Positions 1-5,203 of a stretch of DNA of 10,157 nt are shown here, piece after piece. Positions within the stretch are counted from its first letter, which is position 1, and each line of letters starts with the position of its first letter. Both the position numbers and the translations under genes were made by a program. Under the pieces are notes generated by a model, which ran no database searches, was not told where the DNA came from, and saw only the letters and a list, made by a program, of their open reading frames with translations. The stretch is from CAZTBB01 sp964611755 (GTDB lineage: Bacteria > Pseudomonadota > Alphaproteobacteria > Micavibrionales > Micavibrionaceae): contig CAZTBB010000064.1 of the NCBI GenBank assembly GCA_964611755.1, positions 1 to 10,157 on the forward strand, given 5' to 3'.

Positions 1-1
1 G

Positions 2-403
2 AATGAGCTAGAGCAACGCTGTGCTGAGGCTGGTTTGAAAATGACAGGTCAACGAAAGGTCATTTTGAAGGTTTTGGGGGATGCCGATGATCACCCATCT
101 GTTGAGGATGTATATGAGCGCGCCAAGGGTATTGATCCATCCATTAGTATTGCAACGGTATACCGCACCTTGAACCTGTTGGATGAGTTGGATCTGGTTA
201 TTCGTCATGAATTTCAGGAAGGCTATTCGCGTTATGAGCTTAATTGGGATCATCATCATCATTTGATTGATCTGGAAACAGGAAAAGTTGTTGAGTTTCA
301 GAATGATGAGCTTGAAAAATTAAAGGTTAAAATTGCAAAAGAGCTTGGGTATGATCTCGTTGATCACAGACTTGAGTTATACGGAAAGAAAATTAAGAAA
401 TGA
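2..403 (+). CDS. fur: Fur-family iron/metal regulator, 5' end cut by window
   Basis: This is a metal-responsive DNA-binding repressor of the Fur superfamily, acting in the cytoplasm as a dimer. The frame is open from base 2, and the visible 133 residues match a Fur protein that lacks only its first few residues (family length about 135-145). The TTG at 35 and ATG at 41 lie inside the conserved N-terminal helix (AGLKMTGQR) and are not the start. A winged-helix recognition segment (SISIATVYRTL) is followed by the metal-binding DHHHHLID stretch, and a later His (VDHRLELYG) fits the C-terminal metal ligand. Where E. coli Fur has CLDC, this protein has DLET, so the structural zinc CxxC is absent. 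That is common in alphaproteobacterial Fur/Mur-type proteins. Fur versus Mur (manganese) cannot be settled from sequence. The stop overlaps the next start (ATGA). Confidence 0.93.
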   Translation, partial: NELEQRCAEAGLKMTGQRKVILKVLGDADDHPSVEDVYERAKGIDPSISIATVYRTLNLLDELDLVIRHEFQEGYSRYELNWDHHHHLIDLETGKVVEFQNDELEKLKVKIAKELGYDLVDHRLELYGKKIKK

Positions 404-621
404 GCTGCACAGAAATAATATTTGATGGGGCGAATGACCCCGAGCGTTGCAAATGCAGGGCAGCCGTTTTGAAAACATATCGCTCATTGGTTAAAGATGT
501 GCCGGAAAACATCGCTTTGCAGGCGGCCAAGCGTGTTTATGCGTTCCATCACCCTGAAGACTCAAAGCTGGATCAGTCCCTTACGGTTGAGCGCTGGGTG
601 CAGGCGGAGCACTTCCATTAA
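400..621 (+). CDS. Small cysteine-containing protein, unknown function
   Basis: I do not recognise a named family. The 73-residue product has no signal peptide or membrane segment and is probably cytosolic. It carries three cysteines near the N-terminus: Cys3, then a CxC pair at Cys17 and Cys19 in ERCKCRAA. A His-His-Pro motif sits at about residues 50-52 and a conserved-looking VERWV segment near the C-terminus. The start ATG overlaps the fur stop by four bases (ATGA), which implies translational coupling, and the DUF1491 gene follows after a few bases. Cysteines, histidines and coupling to a metal regulator make metal or redox involvement a reasonable guess, but nothing in the sequence proves it. 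Confidence 0.75.
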   Translation: MSCTEIIFDGANDPERCKCRAAVLKTYRSLVKDVPENIALQAAKRVYAFHHPEDSKLDQSLTVERWVQAEHFH

Positions 622-626
622 CTTTG

Positions 627-956
627 ATGTCCGATGATCGACTGCCAACAGGATTATTCGTTGAAGGGCATTTAAAAACGCTCGATGCGCGCGGGGTGTT
701 TTATTACATCTTGAATAAAGGGCCATATTCATCCGGCGTTATCCTTGTAAAAATATCCAACCGTCAGGGGCAATGCCGCGCACAAATACAGCAACGCGAT
801 TTGGATGGGCAATTAGGATGGGTCGACATATTCGATCAAGAAATCATTGAAGAGAGCAAGGTGGATGCGTATATTCACAGAGAGATTGATCGCGATCCGG
901 ATCTTTGGGTGATCGAAATTGAAGAGCCGGATATGAGTAATCCATTTGTAGAATAA
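627..956 (+). CDS. DUF1491 family protein
   Basis: The 109-residue product matches the alphaproteobacterial DUF1491 family as I know it. It opens with the RLPTGLFVEGHLK type, has a central GVILVKISNRQG strand segment and an RDLDGQLGW motif, and ends in the signature of an AYIHREIDRDPDLWVIEIE segment plus NPFVE. The length is typical. No biochemical function is established for the family that I know of, and there is no signal peptide or membrane segment. I chose ATG at 627 rather than the TTG at 624 because family members begin with a short Met-acidic leader and ATG is the stronger codon. There is no clear ribosome binding site, so translation is probably coupled to the preceding gene, whose stop is five bases upstream. 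It likely shares a transcript with fur. Confidence 0.88.
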   Translation: MSDDRLPTGLFVEGHLKTLDARGVFYYILNKGPYSSGVILVKISNRQGQCRAQIQQRDLDGQLGWVDIFDQEIIEESKVDAYIHREIDRDPDLWVIEIEEPDMSNPFVE

Positions 957-979
957 TTTTTATCAGTAAAGGAAACATC

Positions 980-1108
980 ATGAAACATCTTATACTTCTA
1001 TTGGCTTGCTTATCGTTGTTCACGCTTGGCGCTTGCTCTGACACTCTAGAGGGGGCAGGCAAGGATATCGAGCGGGCCGGGCAGAAAATTCAGGAAACAT
1101 TCGATTAA
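980..1108 (+). CDS. Entericidin A/B-like small lipoprotein
   Basis: This is a 42-residue reading frame. The N-terminus is a Lys plus hydrophobic run (MKHLILLLACLSLF) ending in a lipobox LGAC, with Cys19 as the predicted lipidated residue, so the mature peptide is only about 24 residues and membrane anchored. The mature part (CSDTLEGAGKDIERAG, then QKIQETFD) has the EGAGKDIE-AG pattern of the entericidin EcnA/EcnB family. In E. coli that family is linked to a toxin/antidote pair affecting stationary-phase lysis; in many alphaproteobacteria single copies occur with no proven role. A good ribosome binding site (AAAGGA, 968-973) sits six bases before the ATG. It lies 23 bases after the DUF1491 gene and may be the last gene of that transcript. 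Confidence 0.85.
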   Translation: MKHLILLLACLSLFTLGACSDTLEGAGKDIERAGQKIQETFD

Positions 1109-1111
1109 TAT

Positions 1112-1140
1112 TTGACATATTTATTTTGTTCGCCTAGGTT
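1112..1140 (+). promoter_or_regulatory. Candidate sigma-70 type promoter
   Basis: A perfect -35 hexamer TTGACA (1112-1117) is followed 17 bases later by TAGGTT (1135-1140), which matches three of six -10 positions. It lies in the 61-base gap between the lipoprotein gene and the 1170 gene, and would place the transcription start near 1147, inside the inverted repeat at 1139-1160. It probably starts the transcript for the two paralogous genes. The weak -10 limits confidence. Confidence 0.45.
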
Positions 1141-1160
1141 ACGAAAAAACATTTTCGTAA
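1139..1160. promoter_or_regulatory. Perfect 9-bp inverted repeat, probable operator or 5' hairpin
   Basis: The arms TTACGAAAA (1139-1147) and TTTTCGTAA (1152-1160) are exact reverse complements separated by AACA. The dyad overlaps the end of the candidate -10 and the predicted start point, and its right arm touches the ribosome binding site (AAGAGG, 1159-1164) of the gene at 1170. This position suits a repressor operator, or an RNA hairpin that limits ribosome access. It is not followed by a T-run on the plus strand, so it is unlikely to be a terminator of the upstream genes. Confidence 0.6.
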
Positions 1161-1169
1161 GAGGTAGAT

Positions 1170-1703
1170 ATGGGAAATGCACGTAATGCTTTTGAAATGG
1201 AAGCTCAAGAGGCTGATCTAAAGGCCCAGAGAATAGAAGACAAAAAAACACAAAAACAAGAGATTACGGCTCTTATTGATTTTGCAAAACAAGTTGGAAA
1301 CAAAGCTTTTGGTTTTGGTAAAGCCGGATCTTTCAGCCTGTCACGCTTTTACAACAGGAAACGTGGCTCTAACGGTGAGACCTCTTATGGGGCTAATTTT
1401 AAAATTACGGGCGCTGTCCCCAAAAGGTGGAATAGCCTCAGCGTCCATGTATCAAATGACATTAAAGATAATAGCTGGATGTTTTCTTCCCCGGACGAAG
1501 CACGTCTTTTTGAGCGCATAAGTTTTTCAGCGATAACAGATGAGAAACATGCCGCTCGCGTCATTAGAGACTTCATGGTTTTCAATGCAAAAACTGAAAG
1601 CCAAAGAGAGATTATTATGAATGCATTTCAGGAGCTCTATCCCGATATGGTTGATGTTTGGGAACCAGATGATTACCGAATTCCTACTAAAGGCTTTTGG
1701 TGA
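1170..1703 (+). CDS. Unknown protein, first of a tandem paralogue pair
   Basis: I do not recognise the family. The 177-residue product is probably cytosolic, with no signal peptide or membrane segment. Residues 1-45 are charged and likely helical or coiled coil (rich in E, K, Q, A). Then comes a mixed region with SYGANFKITGAVPKRW, and a C-terminal helical part with RDFMVFN (133-139) and FQELYPDM (to residue 160). The last two blocks and the SY..VP..W pattern recur in the next gene, so the two are diverged duplicates. The start ATG at 1170 is preceded by AAGAGG five bases upstream. Base composition is AT-rich (one 60-base stretch at 1201-1260 is about 38% GC, against about 53% for 3301-3360 in prfC). 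Function is unknown; the upstream promoter and dyad suggest its own regulation. Confidence 0.8.
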   Translation: MGNARNAFEMEAQEADLKAQRIEDKKTQKQEITALIDFAKQVGNKAFGFGKAGSFSLSRFYNRKRGSNGETSYGANFKITGAVPKRWNSLSVHVSNDIKDNSWMFSSPDEARLFERISFSAITDEKHAARVIRDFMVFNAKTESQREIIMNAFQELYPDMVDVWEPDDYRIPTKGFW

Positions 1704-1746
1704 GTTTAGGGTTTTTTTTAGGGCAATAACAAAAATAGAGTAACGC

Positions 1747-2289
1747 ATGGTTGATTCAAAAGAACCGCTTGCGCAGTCCTTTCCGAATGAAATGGTGAGC
1801 AAGCCAGAGAGGCTTTATCCGGCTAGACCAGCGTCCAATGAGGCCGTGCTCAGAGTATTCAGTGTCTTTCAGACTATTGTTAACAAGGCCAAAGAGCTGG
1901 ATGATTCTATTTCCGTTGATGTTTTAACAAACAGGGTGAAAAATCCTGAATATAGGGGCAGCTATAATTTTGAGGGCATATATTTCGAGTTTAGCGGCGT
2001 TCCCGATTATTGGCATGATTTATTTGTTTTTATGGCCCCGCATGAGGAAGAGGCTGGCTGGTTCTGTGGCCAGTTGAGTAAGAAAGTGTATTCGTCTTTG
2101 GAAAATTATGAATCTATGATGCATGTCGGTGATGAAACAGCAATGGCTGCTCTGGTTCGAGATTTTTTATTGTTTAATATCGCTGATCCTGGAGCAAAAC
2201 GCTTGGTGCGTGAGATGTTTCAAGACCAATATCCTGACATGCCAGCTCCCAGAAGCCCGTATGAAAAATATGAATTTTCTCAACCATAA
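1747..2289 (+). CDS. Unknown protein, second of a tandem paralogue pair
   Basis: The 180-residue product is unrecognised but clearly related to the preceding one. Shared landmarks in the same order are SY with a later GVP..W (here GVPDYWHDLFVFM), a Trp-containing strand (AGWFCG), RDFLLFN (138-144), and FQDQYPDM (to residue 165). The first 40 residues differ from its partner: they are Pro-rich and look disordered rather than coiled coil. No signal peptide, membrane segment or catalytic motif is evident. The 43-base gap from the upstream gene has no clear terminator, so the two are probably co-transcribed. The ribosome binding site is weak (AGAG about seven bases before the ATG). Confidence 0.8.
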   Translation: MVDSKEPLAQSFPNEMVSKPERLYPARPASNEAVLRVFSVFQTIVNKAKELDDSISVDVLTNRVKNPEYRGSYNFEGIYFEFSGVPDYWHDLFVFMAPHEEEAGWFCGQLSKKVYSSLENYESMMHVGDETAMAALVRDFLLFNIADPGAKRLVREMFQDQYPDMPAPRSPYEKYEFSQP

Positions 2290-2357
2290 AACGGGCGAAC
2301 TCTGGTCTCATAAATACGTGCTTGGATTTGTGGCCATGTCCTGATAAGCAATAGGCT

Positions 2358-3932
2358 ATGAGTATTCAAGATATTGTAAACAATCGCCGGACTTTTGGCA
2401 TTATTTCTCACCCGGATGCCGGTAAAACAACGCTGACCGAGAAGTTGCTGCTTTTTGGCGGTGCGATTCAGATGGCCGGTATGGTCAAGGCAAAGGGTGA
2501 GCGCAGGCGTGCCCGTTCCGACTGGATGAAGGTGGAACAAGAGCGCGGTATTTCTGTGGCCTCTTCGGTGATGACCTTTGAAAAAGACGGGATCACATAT
2601 AACCTTCTCGATACGCCGGGGCACGAGGATTTCTCGGAAGACACCTACAGAACGCTTACGGCCGTGGATAGTGCGATTATGGTGCTGGATTGTGCCAAAG
2701 GGATTGAGGCGCAGACCTATAAGTTGTTTGAGGTGTGCCGCCTGCGCGATATTCCGATTATTACCTTCATCAACAAGATGGACCGCGATGGCCAAGACCC
2801 GTTTGACTTGCTGGATGAGATTGAACAAAAACTAGCTCTTGATGTGTCACCCGCCAGCTGGCCGATTGGCATGGGACGTGATTTTAAGGGCTGCTATGAT
2901 TTGGTGCATGATCAATTGATCCTGTTTGACCGTTCCAAAGGGGATGTGATGAAAGAGGGTATTTCATGCAGCGGTCTGGATGATCCGAAGTTGGATGAAT
3001 TATTGCCTGCCGGCCAGGTTCAAAAGCTCCGAGAGGATGTTGAAATGGTGCGCGGGCTTTGCCCTGAATTTGACCGTGAGGCCTATTTGAATGGATCAAT
3101 GACGCCTGTGTTCTTCGGTTCCGCGATTAACAATTTCGGTGTGCGTGAAATGCTGGCCGGGATTGGTGAATTCGCGCCGTACCCGCGCGAGCAAAAAACC
3201 GAGCAGCGCGCGATCAAGCCGGATGAAAACAAGGTCACGGCCTTTGTGTTTAAAATTCAGGCCAATATGGACCCCAAGCACCGTGACCGCATGGCCTTTA
3301 CCCGCATATGCTCGGGGAAATTCCGCAAAGGCATGAAATTAAAGCACGTGCGTACGGGCAAAATGCTGACTATCCACTCGCCCCAGCTCTTTATGGCACA
3401 AGATAGAGAAACCGCCGAAGAGGCCTTTGCCGGTGATATTTTGGGTCTACCCAACTATGGTGGTTTGCGCATTGGCGATGCGTTGACCGAGGGCGAGGAG
3501 CTAACATTTTCGGATATTCCAAGCTTTGCGCCGGAATATATGCAAAGCGTACGCCCGGTTGACCCGCTAAAGGCTAAACATTTGGGCAATGCGCTGGAAC
3601 AATTGGCCGAAGAGGGCGCCGCACGGGTTTTTAAGCCCGTTAGCTCGTCCGATTGGATTGTTGGCGTGGTGGGTACATTGCAATTCGATGTTCTGGCCGA
3701 TCGTATTCGCACGGAATATGAAATTCCGGTCAAATTCGAGCAAACCTCACTTTATACGGCGCGCTGGCTGGCCTGCGATGATCCTAAACTTTTGAAAAAA
3801 TTTACCGACACCAACCCCAGTGCCATTGCTTATGACCATGACCAGGACCCGGTCTTCATGGCGCGAAATGCGTGGCATTTGGATGATGCGGTTGATAAGA
3901 ATAAAGACATTAAATTTCTGGCGACAAAGTAG
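2358..3932 (+). CDS. prfC: Peptide chain release factor 3 (RF3)
   Basis: This is a translational GTPase that recycles class I release factors (RF1/RF2) from the ribosome after peptide release. At 524 residues it is close to the E. coli length (529). All G-domain motifs are present: P-loop SHPDAGKTT (17-25), switch I ERGISV (62-67), DTPGHEDF (85-92) and NKMD (139-142). The EQERGISV and GERRRARSDWM segments are characteristic of RF3 rather than EF-G. Domain II follows (FKIQANMDPKHRDRMAF), and a C-terminal domain with FDVLADRIRTEY is typical of RF3. The ribosome binding site is poor. The gene stands alone, 68 bases after the paralogue pair. Its last 23 bases overlap the 3' end of a convergent minus-strand gene. 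Confidence 0.97.
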   Translation: MSIQDIVNNRRTFGIISHPDAGKTTLTEKLLLFGGAIQMAGMVKAKGERRRARSDWMKVEQERGISVASSVMTFEKDGITYNLLDTPGHEDFSEDTYRTLTAVDSAIMVLDCAKGIEAQTYKLFEVCRLRDIPIITFINKMDRDGQDPFDLLDEIEQKLALDVSPASWPIGMGRDFKGCYDLVHDQLILFDRSKGDVMKEGISCSGLDDPKLDELLPAGQVQKLREDVEMVRGLCPEFDREAYLNGSMTPVFFGSAINNFGVREMLAGIGEFAPYPREQKTEQRAIKPDENKVTAFVFKIQANMDPKHRDRMAFTRICSGKFRKGMKLKHVRTGKMLTIHSPQLFMAQDRETAEEAFAGDILGLPNYGGLRIGDALTEGEELTFSDIPSFAPEYMQSVRPVDPLKAKHLGNALEQLAEEGAARVFKPVSSSDWIVGVVGTLQFDVLADRIRTEYEIPVKFEQTSLYTARWLACDDPKLLKKFTDTNPSAIAYDHDQDPVFMARNAWHLDDAVDKNKDIKFLATK

Positions 3933-4329
3933 AGCCGGCACGCGGCGGGTCTTGCAGGCCAAAAATATCCTTAATCATAGGCGGGTAGGGGCAGTGATAA
4001 CAGCGCATTGCCTCCGGATCAAAATAGTTGCGTACAAAGTCTTCTAGGCTCTGGCTGTTTAATTCGTTCTTATTAACGGATGATGGATCAATGAAAATAT
4101 CACTCCCAAGAGCCAGCATACCCGCTTGCGCCTCAAAGAAGGCCGGACCGGTCGGGCGCCCATCAGGCGATGGAAATTCTGTGGCTTCGACCAAAAAAAG
4201 CGCGCTGTTATTTTCAGTATCAATTTTGGTGGCGATTTCATGAATGCCGTTATGCGGCCATGCCAAATGCTCGGCCACGCTACTGATTTGGTGCAAAGGC
4301 ATTTTAAATGCGTATTGTTTTGAAGTCAT
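3910..4329 (-). CDS. Unknown protein with C-terminal CxxC
   Basis: The 139-residue product is not one I recognise. It reads as a real protein: balanced composition, an amphipathic N-terminal half, a Pro/Gly segment (FPSPDGRPTGPAFFEAQAG, about 52-70), then an acidic helix and RCYHCPYPP with Cys110 and Cys113 as a possible metal or redox site. There is no signal peptide or membrane segment. Plus-strand frames over the same bases are shorter and look like shadows. The start has only a weak ribosome binding site. It lies 38 bases downstream of another minus-strand gene, which could be its operon partner, and its stop lies inside the end of prfC (23-base convergent overlap). Confidence 0.65.
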   Translation of the reverse strand: MTSKQYAFKMPLHQISSVAEHLAWPHNGIHEIATKIDTENNSALFLVEATEFPSPDGRPTGPAFFEAQAGMLALGSDIFIDPSSVNKNELNSQSLEDFVRNYFDPEAMRCYHCPYPPMIKDIFGLQDPPRAGSTLSPEI

Positions 4330-4367
4330 GCAAGATCATATAATCGCGCATCGGGAAAATGCAAATA

Positions 4368-4547
4368 TTATTGCGTAAAATGCGTGTCTGCGCTGGGGGC
4401 AGGGGTTGCATCACGCGATGCAAAAAATCGTGCAGCAATATCATTGACTTGCGCGGCTTCTATTGCATCAGCATGCCGCCCATCAGGCTTGCCGTGCTTG
4501 AGGTCTCCTAAAAGGCTTTCAATTCTAAAATCAGTTCTCATGCTCAT
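4368..4547 (-). CDS. Small unknown protein (59 aa)
   Basis: This is a short, unrecognised frame. I place the start at the ATG at 4547 because AGGTGA (minus strand) lies eight bases upstream, a good ribosome binding site; the upstream GTG at 4559 is inside that site. The product is hydrophilic with a helical middle (DAIEAAQVNDIAARFF) and a Pro/Ala-rich tail (ATPAPSADTHFTQ), and has no signal peptide or membrane segment. It is transcribed divergently from the suf operon and precedes the CxxC gene by 38 bases. A competing plus-strand frame over the same bases (4384-4605) is similar in length, so coding status is moderately supported by the ribosome binding site and layout only. Confidence 0.5.
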   Translation of the reverse strand: MSMRTDFRIESLLGDLKHGKPDGRHADAIEAAQVNDIAARFFASRDATPAPSADTHFTQ

Positions 4548-4579
4548 AACGTCTATCACCTGTTTTTATATATTTGTTC

Positions 4580-4595
4580 TTATGGTAGGCCATAA
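4580..4595. repeat. 6-bp inverted repeat in the divergent intergenic region
   Basis: TTATGG (4580-4585) and CCATAA (4590-4595) are exact reverse complements around TAGG. The dyad lies about 33 bases upstream of the small minus-strand gene. It could be an operator, but a dyad of this size in AT-rich DNA can arise by chance. Confidence 0.3.
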
Positions 4596-4649
4596 AGCTT
4601 ACTAAAATCCTAAAAGCACTAAAAATGTTATGTTTTTTGCGTTTTTGGC

Positions 4650-4680
4650 TTGAAATTAAGCAGCAGACATGTCATTTAAT
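4650..4680 (+). promoter_or_regulatory. Candidate promoter of the suf operon
   Basis: TTGAAA (4650-4655, five of six matches to the -35 consensus) and TTTAAT (4675-4680, five of six to the -10) are separated by 19 bases, longer than ideal. This would start transcription near 4687, with the IscR-like and Fur-like sites at and just beyond the start point, where repressors would block initiation. It is the best candidate I see in the 197-base divergent region. Confidence 0.35.
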
Positions 4681-4683
4681 TCG

Positions 4684-4696
4684 TACAAATTTAGTC
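4684..4696. promoter_or_regulatory. IscR type 1-like site before the suf operon
   Basis: Read on the minus strand this is GACTAAATTTGTA, which agrees with the core of the E. coli IscR type 1 motif (GACT, A/T-rich, AGTC) in about 11 of 13 positions; the left half is exact and the right half is degraded. The operon's first gene encodes an Rrf2-family regulator related to IscR, so autoregulation is plausible. The outer flanks of the motif match poorly. Confidence 0.35.
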
Positions 4697-4703
4697 CAAT
4701 TAA

Positions 4704-4718
4704 TGCGAATGGTTCGCA
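4704..4718. promoter_or_regulatory. Putative Fur/Mur box before the suf operon
   Basis: TGCGAA, TGG, TTCGCA is a perfect 6-3-6 palindrome. It fits the 7-1-7 layout of Fur sites (TGATAATnATTATCA) with CG replacing the inner AT steps. It is also close to the TGCAAAT...TTCGCA style of sites described for alphaproteobacterial Fur and Mur. It lies 26 bases upstream of the regulator gene and downstream of the candidate promoter, a position suited to repression under iron-replete conditions. A fur gene at the left edge of the window is an obvious candidate regulator. Confidence 0.55.
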
Positions 4719-4744
4719 ATAACGGCTCAAAACTGGTTAAGGCT

Positions 4745-5203
4745 ATGATTAAAATATCAAAAATGGCTGATTATGGTGTTGTCATCCTGGCTTGTATTGC
4801 CGGTGAGAGCACTCGTATGAATGCTTCTGCGATTGCTGCCAAAACGAAATTGCCCGAGCCTACGGTTGCTAAAATACTGAAATTATTGGGTAAGGCCGAA
4901 CTTGTGACCTCTATTCGCGGGGCTGGTGGTGGCTATGTGATGGATCATGCCGCCCATGAAATCAGCGTGGCCGACATTCTGATTGCGATTGATGGGCCGG
5001 TATCCTTGGTGTCCTGCCTCGAAGGGTCGGAGGATAAATGCTTCTATGAAAGCCTTTGTCCATCCAAGGGGCGATGGGATGAGGTGAATAGCGCCGTATT
5101 CAGTGCACTGGAAAGTGTAAAATTAACCGATATGATGCCAGCCAAGGCAAAGTCTGCGGGCGTTATATCACAAACATCAACAAACTATGAGGGCCGCGCA
5201 TGA
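4745..5203 (+). CDS. Rrf2-family SUF operon regulator (SufR/IscR-like)
   Basis: This is a 152-residue winged-helix regulator of the Rrf2 family, of the type that heads SUF operons in proteobacteria. Family members start MIKIS-like, so I place the start at 4745 although the frame is open upstream. The ribosome binding site there (AAGG, two bases from the ATG) is cramped. The DNA-binding helix-turn-helix spans about residues 25-60 (AIAAKTKLPEPTVAKILKLL), followed by the wing RGAGGGY (58-64). Cys91, Cys99 and Cys105 in SCLEGSEDKC...LCP match the three cysteines that ligate a [2Fe-2S] cluster in IscR-like proteins. It likely senses Fe-S status and controls its own operon. Its stop overlaps the sufB start (ATGA), and its 3' end carries the sufB ribosome binding site (GAGGG). 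Confidence 0.92.
   Translation: MIKISKMADYGVVILACIAGESTRMNASAIAAKTKLPEPTVAKILKLLGKAELVTSIRGAGGGYVMDHAAHEISVADILIAIDGPVSLVSCLEGSEDKCFYESLCPSKGRWDEVNSAVFSALESVKLTDMMPAKAKSAGVISQTSTNYEGRA

Noticed and set aside
35..43. TTG or ATG as the start of the Fur gene
   Set aside because: The frame is open to the window edge and the upstream residues (ELEQRCAEAG) continue the conserved Fur N-terminal helix, so the true start lies outside the window.
624..626. TTG start for the DUF1491 gene
   Set aside because: An ATG follows immediately and gives the normal family N-terminus.
1139..1160. Inverted repeat as a terminator of the fur-lipoprotein transcript
   Set aside because: The stem is AT-rich and no T-run follows on the plus strand; GAGGTAG, the next gene's ribosome binding site, follows instead.
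1704..1746. Terminator at the T-run between the two paralogues
   Set aside because: The run of eight T's (around 1711-1718) is not preceded by a GC-rich hairpin.
2280..2828. 182-residue minus-strand frame opposite the start of prfC
   Set aside because: It lies antisense to the conserved GTPase domain and resembles no family; judged a shadow.
4625..4744. 40-residue N-terminal extension of the Rrf2 regulator
   Set aside because: The family starts at MIKIS-like; the extension has no family resemblance and would run through the candidate promoter and operator sites.
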